Positions 36,335-46,987 of a stretch of 64,000 nucleotides of DNA are shown one piece after another. The position numbers were made by a program, and so were the translations under genes. Origin of the DNA: Parachlamydiales bacterium (GTDB taxonomy: Bacteria > Chlamydiota > Chlamydiia > Chlamydiales > SM23-39); NCBI GenBank assembly GCA_015661075.1, contig JACVQJ010000019.1, positions 1 to 64,000 of the forward strand, written 5' to 3'. Under the pieces are notes generated by a model that saw nothing but the letters and a program-made list of their open reading frames with translations, ran no database searches and was not told the origin of the DNA. Positions within the stretch are counted from its first letter, which is position 1. Every line of letters starts with the position of its first letter.

Positions 36335-39300
36335 TTCTTTCCCCGATAGATAAGAGTAAAGAACAGAGGGATGAAAAAAAGGGCCAAAGTCGTCGCGGCA
36401 ATCATACCGCCCATGACTCCCACACCCACAGAATGGCGGCTGGCAGAGCCGGCTCCCGAGCTGATCACCAGCGGCAGAACTCCGAAAATAAAGGTCAGCG
36501 ATGTCATTACAATCGCTCGAAAACGCAGTGAAGCAGATTCAATGACAGCATCGCATATGGAAAGCCCCTCTTCATGTTTTTTGATGGCAAACTCAACAAT
36601 TAAAATGGCATTTTTAGCAGAGAGAGCAATCAGGGTGATGAGACCGATCTGGAAATAGATATCGTTCGGCATTCCATTGAGAGTAATCGCGCAAAAAGCA
36701 CCAAAGATGCCAAAGGGCACAGCCAGTAAAATGACTACGGGCGCTGACCATTTTTCATATAACGCAGCCAGAATTAAAAAAACGACAAAGAGTGCGACAG
36801 CGAAAACGGATGCAGAAGCACCACCAGAATCAATCTCCTGATACGCCGCGCCGCTCCATCCAAAGGAAATGTCCGATGGGAGCGTCTCTTTTGCGATCTC
36901 TTCTATCGCCTTGATAGCCTGGCCAGAAGTATAACCCGGAGCTGCCTCCCCAAACATCTGGGCTGCCGGAAATTCATTAAACCGGCTGACTAAATTGGGA
37001 CCTTTCGAGGGACGAATGGAAATGAGCGATTTCAGGGGCACCATATTTCCCTGCCCGGATCGCACATACATATCTCCGAGCGACGTTAATGTTTCGCGAA
37101 ATTCAGGTTCCGCCTGAACAATTACCTGATAAACGCGACCAAATTTGTTGAAATTATTGACATATACGGCCCCCACCAGTGTTTGAAGCGCTTCAAAACA
37201 ATCGCTAATCGCGACGCCGAGCATACGGCATTTATAGCGATCCAAATCGATATAAAATTGCAAATTATCAAACTGGGCCGTGGAACGCAGCGAAGCCAGT
37301 TCGCGTCGTTGTTTTGCTTTCTCGGTCAATGCCTCGATTGCCTGCTGCAAGGCCTCGTTTCCTTTGTCGCCTCGATTTTCCAGCCAAAATTCCAAACCGC
37401 TTAATGTTCCAAGTCCTTGAATAGCAGGCGGGTTAAAGACAAAGATGTTTGCATCGGGCAAATCATAAAAAGCACGATTGAGATCTTTTGTAATCTGATC
37501 GCATTGCAAAGCGGGATTTTTTCGGTCCTTCCAATCCTTCAACACAATGAAACAGGCGTCGCTTGAGGTCCGATATACTCCTTCCGTAAAACTTAATCCC
37601 GTCAGCGACAAGACGTGCTCAACGCCCGGATGTTGCAAAGCAATTTCTTCAATTTTTTTATCTACTTGAATGGTTCTTTCCAGGCTGGCTCCGTCAGGCA
37701 GATTGGCGATCGCGATTAGAAAGGCCTGATCTTCATTCGGAATAAAACTGGTTGGTGTTTTGGCGATAAAAAAACCGATGGCCGCAAGAATCAGAGCAAA
37801 AGTTGACAACCCGGCCAATCGCCTGGTGAGTAGATAGCGCGTCCCGCGCAAATATAAGCACTGAATCCAATCGAACCCCTGGTTGAATCGTTCGGCCCAT
37901 AAATGCGATTTCATTTGCGGTTTCATGACCAGCGGGGCGATGGCTGGACTGAGCGTTAATGCAACAACGCCAGAAATCAAAACAGCTATGGCCATTGTGA
38001 TCGCAAATTGGCGATAAAGTTCTCCTGCAATGCCGCCTAGGAATGCAACAGGGATGAATACCGCACACAGGACAAGCACAATAGCGATGATCGGCGAACT
38101 CACTTCTTTCATGGTTTTCAAAGCCGCTTCCGTGGGCGAAAGGGCTAATTCATTCATGTTTCGCTCAATATTTTCGATCACCACGATCGCATCATCTACG
38201 ACAATGCCAATGGCAAGCACCAGACCAAATAAAGTAAGAGTATTGATTGAGTAGCCCAAAAGATACATTCCAGCAAATGTACCGATAATGGAAATGATCA
38301 TAGCCATGACCGGAATCAAGGTCGCTCGCCATTGTTGTAGAAAGAGAAAAACGACGAGTATCACAAGAATCGCCGCTTCGAAAATGGTGCGAACAAGCTC
38401 GACGATTGACATTTTGATAAATACAGTGGAGTCATGACCGATCGTATATTCGATTCCTTCCGGAAAATTTTTAGCCATTCGCTCCATTGCCCGGTGTACT
38501 GATTTTGACACCTGAATCGCGTTGGAGCCATACTGTTGATAAGCCAGCAAAAGAACGGCTGATTTTCCCAGGTAGCTGCCACTCACTGAATAATCTTCTG
38601 CCCCCAGCGTGACCGTTGCGATGTCTTTCAGAAGGACCATTGAGCCGTTGATATCGGCGCGCAAAACGATGTTTTCAAATTGTTCGGGAGTCGAGAGCCG
38701 ACCTTGCGTTGAAAAAGGAACTGTCAATGACACGGGCCGGCTATTCGGCTCTTGTCCGAGTTGTCCCAATCCAAAATCTGTATTCTGTTCCTGGATCGCC
38801 ATTATGATATCATTTGGCGTGATCCCCATTTGAGCCATCAAATCGGGTCGAAGCCAAATCCGCATTGCATAATTGCGCTGGCCAATGACCGCAATTTTGC
38901 TGATACCCGGCAACAAGTTGAGATCATTGACCACGTTAATATTGGCAAAATTACTGACAAACGTGTCGTCGTAGCGCCCATCGGGAGATTGCAACACAAT
39001 CGCCAGAAGAATATTGGGGTTTTGCTTCGTGATCGTAATCCCTTCTTTTTGCACAGAATCGGGCAACGATGACATCGCTTGATTGATCCTGTTTTGCACA
39101 TTGACTTGCGCCATATTGGCATCGGAACCAATCGCAAAGCAGATATCCAATACCGTCATCCCTGTCGATGAATTCTGCGATACCATGTAGATCATGTCTT
39201 CGGCGCCAAAGATTTGCTGTTCGAGAGGGGAAGCGACATCATTGGCCATCGTATCGGCATTGGCTCCATTGTAAACGGCACTCACCTCAATCAAGGGCGG

Positions 39301-39420
39301 TGTAAGATTGGGAAACAACTCAATGGGAAGCTTGTACATGGCGATCAACCCGGCCAGCGTGATGATCAAAGAGATCACACTGGCAAAAATCGGGTGATGA
39401 ATGAAATAACGAGAAATCAT
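36331..39420 (-). CDS. RND multidrug efflux transporter (AcrB/MexB type)
   Basis: A 1029-residue inner-membrane proton-driven pump. The N-terminal helix and porter domain are typical, with [14 protein letters not shown] and [15 protein letters not shown]. The proton-relay aspartates are in [13 protein letters not shown] and the relay lysine in [12 protein letters not shown]. Twelve membrane helices are expected. It overlaps both neighbours by four bases, in adaptor-pump-channel order. Substrates cannot be predicted; hydrophobic drugs, dyes or bile-like compounds are usual. Confidence 0.95.
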
Positions 39421-40550
39421 TTGATCACGCCCGACATAACCTCTTGAATAATGACCGGACTGCCATTTTGAACTTTATTCACTCCTTGCGCGATCACAAG
39501 ATCGCCCTCTTTGAGTCCTTCGTGGACAATCCAATAATCCTGGAACCAATTTCCAAGCACCACGAGTTTTCTTTGCGCTTTTCCCTGTTCGATCACAAAA
39601 ACAGATGGACCCTGGTTGCTCTGAATCACTGCTGTTTGGGGAACAAAAATTGCGTTGGGATGCGTTGCGCCTTTGAGAATCACCCGCACAAATTGCCCCG
39701 GAAAAAGCAACCGATTCGGGTTTGAAAATACAGCACGAAACAGCATCGTTCCGGTACTCTGCTCAATGGCTGGATTCGTAAAGTCAATGACTCCTTCCGT
39801 TGGGAAAATGGTTCCATCGGAAAGAATGGCCTCGACCTTGAAATTCATCTTTTCAGGCCATTTCAACCATTTTTTCTCGATTTCATTTCGCCATTCTAAA
39901 CGATCGCGGTCTGCGACCGAAAAATTAACCCAAATCGGATCCACTACATAAAGGGTCGTCAAGAGTCCCCGCTCTCCCGGGGAGATTAACGCACCCTCGC
40001 GATACGTGGCCTGGCTTGCAAAACCACTCACAGGCGCCTCAATTGACGCAAAGCTCAAATTCAATTCAGCCTGGTATAAATCAGCTTGTGCACTTTGCAA
40101 ACTTGCTTCAGCGGATAATTGGTTAGAAATGGCATTATCAAGATCATGCTGACTCACAGCATTTTGCTGATACAGGGGGAGCATTCTTCCCTTGACCTGA
40201 TTGGCATTCCACAAAATGGCTTTTTGGTTTTCAACAGCGCTTTTGGCTTTTTCGACAGCAGCGTTTAAGGGCCGTGGATCAATCACAAACATCAAATCGC
40301 CCTGATTAACCCTTCCACCCTCCTGATAATGAATCGACTGCAGGACTCCTTCAACGCGAGCGCGTATTTCTACGATGTGTGAACTTTCCGCAACTCCGAT
40401 ATATTCTACATCCGCAGGAAGCGTTTTTGGCTCGATACGCATCGCAACAACGGCCACAGGGGGAGCCGTCGATTTGGAGGTCTTATTACAACTCCAAACT
40501 GCAATTAAACTTAAAATAACAACAAAAGATGGAATTCTTAAAATTCTCAT
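39417..40550 (-). CDS. RND efflux membrane-fusion (adaptor) lipoprotein
   Basis: A 377-residue periplasmic adaptor of the AcrA/MexA type linking pump and channel. A lipobox-like AVWSC puts the lipid-bearing Cys at residue 21. The biotinyl-lipoyl halves ([19 protein letters not shown] and [15 protein letters not shown]) flank a coiled-coil hairpin. The start is uncertain: the ATG at 40550 gives the best signal sequence, while ATGs at 40562 and 40601 are also in frame. No repressor gene is adjacent, so regulation is unclear. Confidence 0.92.
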   Translation of the reverse strand: MRILRIPSFVVILSLIAVWSCNKTSKSTAPPVAVVAMRIEPKTLPADVEYIGVAESSHIVEIRARVEGVLQSIHYQEGGRVNQGDLMFVIDPRPLNAAVEKAKSAVENQKAILWNANQVKGRMLPLYQQNAVSQHDLDNAISNQLSAEASLQSAQADLYQAELNLSFASIEAPVSGFASQATYREGALISPGERGLLTTLYVVDPIWVNFSVADRDRLEWRNEIEKKWLKWPEKMNFKVEAILSDGTIFPTEGVIDFTNPAIEQSTGTMLFRAVFSNPNRLLFPGQFVRVILKGATHPNAIFVPQTAVIQSNQGPSVFVIEQGKAQRKLVVLGNWFQDYWIVHEGLKEGDLVIAQGVNKVQNGSPVIIQEVMSGVIK

Positions 40551-40620
40551 AAGGCAACCCATAACAAAGCTTTCGAATATTGACCAGAAAAAAATGTTCA
40601 TTTGGTTGTTGGCAAGAATC

Positions 40621-40685
40621 TCCCTTGAACAGCTTGCTCGAAGCGCAATCCCGCCCCTTCAGGGGCGGGTAAGCCGAGCTATGAA
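40621..40685 (-). repeat. three-hairpin repeat, variant type 2 (partial)
   Basis: Read on the minus strand it contains AGCTCGGCTTACCCGCCCCTG, its mirrored stem and GCTTCGAGCAAGCTGTTCAAG. It matches the end of the variant at 11901-12017 but has a longer third stem. Confidence 0.75.
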
Positions 40686-40769
40686 GAAATGGGGAAAACA
40701 CAAGGCATTGACTCTCTTAACTTCAATGTGATAAATTTATCTATTAATTAATCAATAAAAGGATGCGGA

Positions 40770-42227
40770 TTGGACATTTTGAATTTTCAAAGTCTTGTAA
40801 AAAACCTTGCCGCAATTCGCAAAGAAACGGAATGGCTTGAACTGAAACACAATAACGAAAATCCTTATGAAATAGGCGAGTACATTTCCGCTCTTTCAAA
40901 CGGAGCAGCTTTACTTGGAAGAAATAACGCCTACATCTTATGGGGAGTTGAAGATTCGACCAGTCGCATCATCGGTACGAGTTTTCGCCCGAGAGAAGCA
41001 AAAATAAACGGTCAGGAGCTTGAGAGTTGGCTCATCTTTCATCTCGATCCCCAAATCGATCTCCAGATTCATGAAGGAGAGCTTGAGGGAAACTATGTGG
41101 TTCTTTTCGAGTTTGCTCCAGCAACTCATCGCCCAATCCGTTTCAAGGGCATGGAGTATATTAGAGTTGGAAGTTACAAGAAAAAGCTTCAAGAGTGTCC
41201 TGAAAAGGAGAGGGAGTTATGGCGTCGATTTGATAAGTTGCCTTTTGAAAAAAGAGTAGCAAAGACTGGGGCTTTAGAATCTGAAGTTCTCTCTCTGATT
41301 GACGTTGCGGCCTATTTTGAAATTATGAAACTGCCATTTCCAGAAAATCGTGCCGTAATCTTCCAAAGACTGGAATCAGAAGGAATCATTGTTCGCAGGG
41401 AAAGCAAACACTATGACATTACCAATCTGGGAGCAGTCCTTTTTTCGAAAACTTTGGGAGATTTTGATCGGCTTTCCAGAAAAACCCTTAGAATTATTTT
41501 CTATCGTGGCGATAGTCGCATGGAAACGATTAAAGAACACGAGATAAAAAAAGGTTATGCATTAGGCCTCGAAGAAGCTGTCGCCTATATTAATGATCAG
41601 CTTCCTCAAAATGAACATATTGGTGAAGTCTTTCGCCAAGAAGTGCGAATGTATCCCAAAATTGCAGTTAGAGAATTAGTAGCAAATGCTTTGATCCACC
41701 AAGACTTTACCGTCACTGGCGCAGGCCCCATGGTTGAAATTTTTACAAATCGGATTGAGATATCCAATCCTGGGTTGCCACTTATCGATATCCTCCGTTT
41801 TATTGATGAAGCGCCCCGATCTCGCAACGAAATACTGGCTAGCCTGATGCGTAGGCTCAATCTTTGTGAAGAACGTGGAACAGGGATCGATAAAGTTGTT
41901 CTTCAGATCGAGCTCTTTCAGCTCCCAGCCCCAGATTTCAGAAAAACCACCCAGAACACTCTCGCTATTCTATTTGCTCCGAGAAATTTAAAGGATATGG
42001 ATTCAACAGAACGGATTCGAGCCGTTTATCAGCACGCCTGCCTTCAGCATGTGATCGGCAAAAAAATGACGAATGAGTCTTTACGAAAACGTTTAGGGAT
42101 CAACCCCTCCAGCTATCCGTTGGCCTCCCGTATCATTCGAGATGCCATCAAAGCTGAATTAGTCAAGCCTCAGGGAAACGGGGTTGGAGTAGGTAAAAGC
42201 GCATGTTATCTTCCATTTTGGGCGTGA
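40770..42227 (+). CDS. Schlafen/AlbA_2-domain putative transcriptional regulator
   Basis: A 485-residue protein. The N-terminal AlbA_2 (Schlafen-like) domain has ETEWLELKHN...NGAALLGRNNAYILWGVED in the first 65 residues. The C-terminal HATPase-like region includes VRELVANALIHQDF and NPGLPLID...RNEILASLMRRL...GTGIDKV. A winged-helix tail ends the protein. Members are often annotated as ATP-dependent helicase-like or DNA-binding regulators; some act in phage defence. The start is a TTG with AAAGGA seven bases upstream. The gene is AT-rich and stands alone. Confidence 0.82.
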   Translation: MDILNFQSLVKNLAAIRKETEWLELKHNNENPYEIGEYISALSNGAALLGRNNAYILWGVEDSTSRIIGTSFRPREAKINGQELESWLIFHLDPQIDLQIHEGELEGNYVVLFEFAPATHRPIRFKGMEYIRVGSYKKKLQECPEKERELWRRFDKLPFEKRVAKTGALESEVLSLIDVAAYFEIMKLPFPENRAVIFQRLESEGIIVRRESKHYDITNLGAVLFSKTLGDFDRLSRKTLRIIFYRGDSRMETIKEHEIKKGYALGLEEAVAYINDQLPQNEHIGEVFRQEVRMYPKIAVRELVANALIHQDFTVTGAGPMVEIFTNRIEISNPGLPLIDILRFIDEAPRSRNEILASLMRRLNLCEERGTGIDKVVLQIELFQLPAPDFRKTTQNTLAILFAPRNLKDMDSTERIRAVYQHACLQHVIGKKMTNESLRKRLGINPSSYPLASRIIRDAIKAELVKPQGNGVGVGKSACYLPFWA

Positions 42228-42401
42228 GACGGCTTCATAAAAAACAACGCCTCGATTACCATAACCATCTGATTATCAATTGGTATTATTTGTACACGGA
42301 TTGTACACGGATCTCGTTCTTTAGTAGCTATTTTTTCATAAGCTACCTATTGTAAGATTGTTGGGATTGTACACAGATTGTAGTCAGCTCGATCTCATCG
42401 A

Positions 42402-42451
42402 GAACGCACTTCTTGCCGCAATCCCACCCCTTCAGGAGTAGGTCTGGCGGG
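42402..42451 (-). repeat. family A repeat, partial copy
   Basis: It contains GAACGCACTTCTTGCC and a degenerate third hairpin CCCACCCCTTCAGGAGTAGG. Upstream, between 42285 and 42380, TTGTACACGGA occurs twice in tandem and once more as TTGTACACAGA. No gene is seen in the 268-bp gap. Confidence 0.7.
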
Positions 42452-42495
42452 AGTTTACAAGTTATTTTGCGCAACAGCGGAAGAAGAATTTCCTT

Positions 42496-45189
42496 CTATG
42501 TTTTCTGGAGCTCCGACATCGATTCCGGCATGAGGCAAGCCGCCCGATATTCACAGCTGAAAACACCCTCGGCATCGCGCTGAACTTTTTCAGGATGGAT
42601 CGCATTGGCGATGATCGTTTCCAAATGGAGCAAAGGCACTCCGACCGCACCGACCGTTCGCCGCAATATTTCAGTGATGCGGGGCGAGCCCAGAATTTTG
42701 TAGCCGAACAGTTCTTTCAATTCACCGGATAATAACCAGGAGTGATCAAATTGGGCCAATTGCTCGGGCGTAAGCAAACTCAGGCTATAGTCGAAATTCC
42801 GAACCGCGAGGGAAATCCGGCGTCCATGCGTCGGACACGTTGTGATCGGAAGTGCGTGAGCGGAGGCAAGCGGACGGAACAGTTGAATATGAACATCCAG
42901 CCACTCTTCATCGCGATCTTCATTATAACCGTTCGTTCCGAGATGGCTTTCTCCGGCCTCCGGCACAAAGTCGCCATATTCGAATTGATGAAAGATCTTC
43001 CAATGCTGACCCAAACCCCGGATCAGATCCCGATATTTGCGGCCGAATCGCATGAATTCGCGATCCACGGCCGTATTTGTTGCAGGTCCGTTATAGGCTC
43101 TACAGATAAAATGAAATCCCGGGCAAGGAATCCGCCTTACGCCAGGTCCAAAATAGTGAATGCCGAATTGGGCCAGCGCGCCACCTAAACTATGGCCGAC
43201 GAAAACGATATCCTGCGCTTTTTTGAAACGAGGCAGCTCACTCTCGCCCTCTGCCTCAGCCAATAAAAAATTACGTATTTCTGCCGCGCTGTCTGAACAT
43301 TTGAGCTGCATGATCCGGGCCAATTTTTCATCGCAGCAAATACCCCCCTTTTTCATGGAACACTCGAGCTCTTCCAGCGCATCGCGATAGGAATAAATCG
43401 CCATGTCCGGGAGCTGATTGTCCCCGTAGAGAAGCATCCCGACCCAAAGGGGAATCGTGCGTTTAAAAAAATACCCTTCCTTCGCCCCTTTGGGAATCTC
43501 TTCGCCGAGCGTTCCCGGCGAGCCTTGCGGATTGAAATCGTTTTCGATCGATCCGGCAGCATCGATCGCATTACGATCCGAATTCGTGCTGCGATATAAA
43601 TGAATCATGGGCAAGGGGCGTTTGTCAAATCGAAAGCCCTTGACAGCCGGCAGCAAGACATAATTGAGATTGCCCTCGCTGTTATCGCTCACTTTCGTAA
43701 CGCAATACCAGCGCTTATGTCCTTCTTTGCTCCCAGGCGCAGGAATAATCACTCCGGCGCGCCAAACCGAATCCGATCCATTGGTGCTATATTCGCGATA
43801 CAGGTTTTTTTTCACAGCGACATGGGCAAGGAGCTCATAAAAATTGTCCCAATCTTCGCATTTTTGCAGATCCTCAAAAATTTGCAGCAATTCCGCCTGA
43901 TCGCGAGCCGGGTCGTTTTGGTCGGGATTACCCATCGTTTTATATCCGCAGATCGCCAGATGGGTAATCTGCCGGCCTGTCATTGCCCGTGAAAGTTCTT
44001 CGCCGGTCGGCCAAATCATCGCGATCAGGGCATTGAATTGCTCCGGCATCAGGTGAGGCAAATGGTCGGGGATCAGATCGCCAATCAATCGATCCAAAAA
44101 TAATTTAAGGGACGAATCATCGACGATCTCTTTCCCTCCGACTCGGGCCATGCCTCGCAACTCCCGCATGCAAAAACGAACCGGCGCTTCTTTCGAATGA
44201 TAATACTCCAATACCTTGTCGATGGGTTGATGCAAAGGATGCGACAAAAGATCCATGCGCAGCAAAATCAGCCGTTTATACAAGCTTTCCAAATGACCCA
44301 TTTCGATATTATTTGCACCGACGTTCATCTTGTAAACATGGTCGGGCAAGAGCGGAAGCCCCCTTGCGATCATGCCGTTGAAATTAAAACCGTATGCATA
44401 TTGGGCATAATCCACGTATTCCTGACCCAATTCATCGAGCAAAAACTCCTGGTAAGCGCGCACGGTGCGCTGATCTTCCCGCGGATCGTCCTTCAACGAA
44501 ATCAAATCGACTTTCAATTGCCCCTCGCCCCCTACGACCAGACGGCAGCTTCCCTGCACGGCCCGCTCGGAGACAAAATCGGTTTCCACGCTTTGCAAAG
44601 CCTCCGCAGCCAAACGGGTGAACGGATCCGTGAATGGCAATCGCCCCAACCGCTCGACAAAGGATTCCTGGGCATTCAAGGGACAGTAGATCGGCCGGCG
44701 GACGAGCTGGCCATCGATCGCATAATATTGTTGCGATGCGATCAGGTCATGGACCTGGCGAAAACCGGATGAGATCGAATCATTTTTTATCTGGCTAGCC
44801 CGGACAGCAATGCAATGGTGCGGAGGATACTTAGCAACGAATGGAATCCATTCAAATAGTTTGTCTCCCCAACTCTTAGCGCTCTCCAGGACAACCTCCC
44901 ATCGACCGTTCAAGGATCCATGATCCTCGATCTCGAGAAATAAATAGCGATCCTTTTGAATTTTGGAAAACATCTTGCGCGATTGCAAGATATTGGCCAG
45001 CAGCAGAGCCAATTCGAAGCTCTGTCCAGGCTGCGGCAATACAGGCGTTAGTATCTGCACTTCTTCGATGATCGGCGGGGCATTTTTCTTTTTGGGCGAC
45101 GCAACTAAGCTTTGGCGTTGATACGACCAGGTACAATTATCTAACCGTTTTAATTTTACAGCCCCAATCGCTTTTTGAATGGACGTCAC
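42496..45189 (-). CDS. large lipase-like protein, effector candidate
   Basis: An 897-residue protein with a class 3 lipase-like site in its C-terminal third. The nucleophile elbow is VFVGHSLGGALAQ with S667, a likely catalytic Asp is D740 in EYGDFVPEAGE, and a His in DHSWLLSG near 815 could complete the triad. The first 130 residues form a separate module, repeated in the small gene at 45304-45606. No signal peptide or membrane helix is visible, so secretion would need type III or another route. Lipid hydrolysis at host membranes is plausible but inferred. The nearest neighbours are repeats and mobile-type ATPase genes. Confidence 0.75.
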   Translation of the reverse strand: MTSIQKAIGAVKLKRLDNCTWSYQRQSLVASPKKKNAPPIIEEVQILTPVLPQPGQSFELALLLANILQSRKMFSKIQKDRYLFLEIEDHGSLNGRWEVVLESAKSWGDKLFEWIPFVAKYPPHHCIAVRASQIKNDSISSGFRQVHDLIASQQYYAIDGQLVRRPIYCPLNAQESFVERLGRLPFTDPFTRLAAEALQSVETDFVSERAVQGSCRLVVGGEGQLKVDLISLKDDPREDQRTVRAYQEFLLDELGQEYVDYAQYAYGFNFNGMIARGLPLLPDHVYKMNVGANNIEMGHLESLYKRLILLRMDLLSHPLHQPIDKVLEYYHSKEAPVRFCMRELRGMARVGGKEIVDDSSLKLFLDRLIGDLIPDHLPHLMPEQFNALIAMIWPTGEELSRAMTGRQITHLAICGYKTMGNPDQNDPARDQAELLQIFEDLQKCEDWDNFYELLAHVAVKKNLYREYSTNGSDSVWRAGVIIPAPGSKEGHKRWYCVTKVSDNSEGNLNYVLLPAVKGFRFDKRPLPMIHLYRSTNSDRNAIDAAGSIENDFNPQGSPGTLGEEIPKGAKEGYFFKRTIPLWVGMLLYGDNQLPDMAIYSYRDALEELECSMKKGGICCDEKLARIMQLKCSDSAAEIRNFLLAEAEGESELPRFKKAQDIVFVGHSLGGALAQFGIHYFGPGVRRIPCPGFHFICRAYNGPATNTAVDREFMRFGRKYRDLIRGLGQHWKIFHQFEYGDFVPEAGESHLGTNGYNEDRDEEWLDVHIQLFRPLASAHALPITTCPTHGRRISLAVRNFDYSLSLLTPEQLAQFDHSWLLSGELKELFGYKILGSPRITEILRRTVGAVGVPLLHLETIIANAIHPEKVQRDAEGVFSCEYRAACLMPESMSELQKT

Positions 45190-45303
45190 TTGTCTCTCCT
45201 AATCCCCCCTTCAAGCGACTCATATCAAGAAATGTTTTTATTTACAAGCTCTTTATTTATTCCTCACGAGATCTACAGAAATGTGGGTCGGATAAAAAAG
45301 ACC

Positions 45304-45606
45304 CTAAAACACAGAAGCAATCCAGGGACACATTTCGAGGAACCGACCCCAGCAGCCCTTATAATCGCTAGGGGTAATTTCCCATCGGCCAGCCAATGAT
45401 CCAGATCGGAATTCGATATCCAGATAGCCGAGCTTCTGTATTTTGGCGTACCCCTCAGGCGATTGCAGGATTTGGGCCACACAACGTGCGAATTTTTCGG
45501 CCTTTTCGGGCGATAACCCCCGAGGCGTTTGAATAATCCCTTTTTCTCGTCCAACCTTGTACTGATAATCGCAACCACTTAACCATTTCACAGTTGCAGC
45601 CGACAT
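45304..45606 (-). CDS. truncated paralogue of the lipase-like N-terminal module
   Basis: A 100-residue protein matching the N-terminal module of the 897-residue neighbour. The shared line reads ILQSPEGYAKIQKLGYLDIE here against ILQSRKMFSKIQKDRYLFLE there, then GSLAGRWE against GSLNGRWE. It ends at WIASVF, where the large protein continues WIPFVAKY. The start at 45606 has GGAG nine bases upstream; an earlier ATG is possible. It may be a decayed duplicate or a real single-domain protein. It lies 114 bp upstream of the large gene on the same strand. Confidence 0.65.
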   Translation of the reverse strand: MSAATVKWLSGCDYQYKVGREKGIIQTPRGLSPEKAEKFARCVAQILQSPEGYAKIQKLGYLDIEFRSGSLAGRWEITPSDYKGCWGRFLEMCPWIASVF

Positions 45607-45720
45607 TACCTGATTCTCCATTTTAAAAATGGCAAACAATTTAACCGAATCAAGCTGTTAATTACAATATCCCAGATCTGCCTTGCAAACTATCCATACC
45701 ATCACTAGAATGCAAGCTAT

Positions 45721-46956
45721 ATGAAATATCTACATCGACACATAGAAAAGCAGATTCTTGAGTCGGCCAAATACTTTAAGGCGATCTTGTTGCTGGGGGC
45801 CCGCCAAACAGGAAAAAGCACTCTCCTCTCCCATCTTTTCCCCCAAGTCAAGACGTTCGTGTTCGACCCTCTCCAGGATGTCTATAAGGCGAGGCAAGAC
45901 CCTGACCTTTTTCTCGAATCCTTCCCGGCACCCCTTATTCTAGATGAAGTGCAATGTGTTCCCGAGCTTCTCAACTCACTCAAGCGGAAAATGGATCGAA
46001 GCGATGCGAAAGGGCAATATTTTCTCACCGGATCGCAAAATTTCAGCATTCTTCGGAATGTGGCGGAAAGCATGGCAGGAAGAGTCGCTATTTTTCATCT
46101 GGACCATCTGAGCCCTCAAGAGCTTCTGGGAAAAGGCAACGATGAAGGCTGGCTACCGGCTTATTTAAAAGATCCCGATTCCTTTTATCTAAAACGGGAT
46201 GTTCTGCCCTCTACATTTTCACCTTTGGTCGAGTTCCTTTTCCGAGGCACATTTCCAGCAACAGTCGAGCTTCCCACTTCCCAAATTCCCCGATACATGT
46301 CTTCATATTTGCAAACCTATGTCGACCGCGATGTCCGGACGATGGAAAATATTCAAAATCTAACAGAATTCAATCGGTTTCTAGGGATCATCGCGGCTCT
46401 CACGGCGCAAGAGATCAACGCATCTCAACTCGGCCGTGAAATCGGAGTCTCGCCGCAGACCGCCCGCAGATGGCTCGACCTTCTTTCCTATACCTACCAA
46501 TGGTTTGAACTTTTTCCCTATCATGGAAATACGATCAAAAGGATCAGCGGAAAGAAAAAAGGCTATTTCAAAGATCCTGGTTTTGCCTGCTATCTACAAG
46601 CCGTCGATTCCTATGAAAGTCTGGCGAAAAGTCCTAAATTAGGCGCGATTTTCGAGACTTGGGCGATCAATTATATCATTCAGCAATCCGCCACCCTTGA
46701 CGTACCTCCCAAGATGTATCATTGGCGAACCTCGGCAGGAGCCGAAGTGGATCTCATCCTCGAAAGAACAGGAAAGCTCTACCCGATTGAATTCAAATGC
46801 AAAACGCATCTCAGCAGGACCGACCTATCAGGATTAAAAGCTTTTCGCGCAACGTATTCTAAACAAGAAGTAATGCCTGGCCTGATATTTTACGCCGGCT
46901 CCGAGGCATACAAGCTGGATGAGAACACACTGGCCCTTCCCTGGAACCTCCTGTAA
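45721..46956 (+). CDS. AAA ATPase with DUF4143 domain
   Basis: A 411-residue P-loop ATPase of the widespread AAA_14/DUF4143 family. Walker A is GARQTGKST at residues 26-34 and Walker B PLILDEVQ around 71-78, followed by the TGSQNFS sensor. A DUF4143 region contains a helix-turn-helix-like stretch (ASQLGREIGVSPQTARRWLD). The C-terminal nuclease-like core is AGAEVDLILERTGKLYPIEFK. The role is unknown; many copies per genome are common. Its last 165 coding bases plus 20 bases downstream are duplicated at 48638-48822. Confidence 0.88.
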   Translation: MKYLHRHIEKQILESAKYFKAILLLGARQTGKSTLLSHLFPQVKTFVFDPLQDVYKARQDPDLFLESFPAPLILDEVQCVPELLNSLKRKMDRSDAKGQYFLTGSQNFSILRNVAESMAGRVAIFHLDHLSPQELLGKGNDEGWLPAYLKDPDSFYLKRDVLPSTFSPLVEFLFRGTFPATVELPTSQIPRYMSSYLQTYVDRDVRTMENIQNLTEFNRFLGIIAALTAQEINASQLGREIGVSPQTARRWLDLLSYTYQWFELFPYHGNTIKRISGKKKGYFKDPGFACYLQAVDSYESLAKSPKLGAIFETWAINYIIQQSATLDVPPKMYHWRTSAGAEVDLILERTGKLYPIEFKCKTHLSRTDLSGLKAFRATYSKQEVMPGLIFYAGSEAYKLDENTLALPWNLL

Positions 46957-46976
46957 ACGCGTTAAATACCTTTGAA
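46792..46976 (+). repeat. 185-bp direct repeat, intact ATPase copy
   Basis: Covers the last 55 codons of the DUF4143 ATPase and the bases after its stop. Nearly all of it recurs at 48638-48822, with roughly nine in ten positions identical. Confidence 0.9.
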
Positions 46977-46987
46977 AGGAAATTCGA

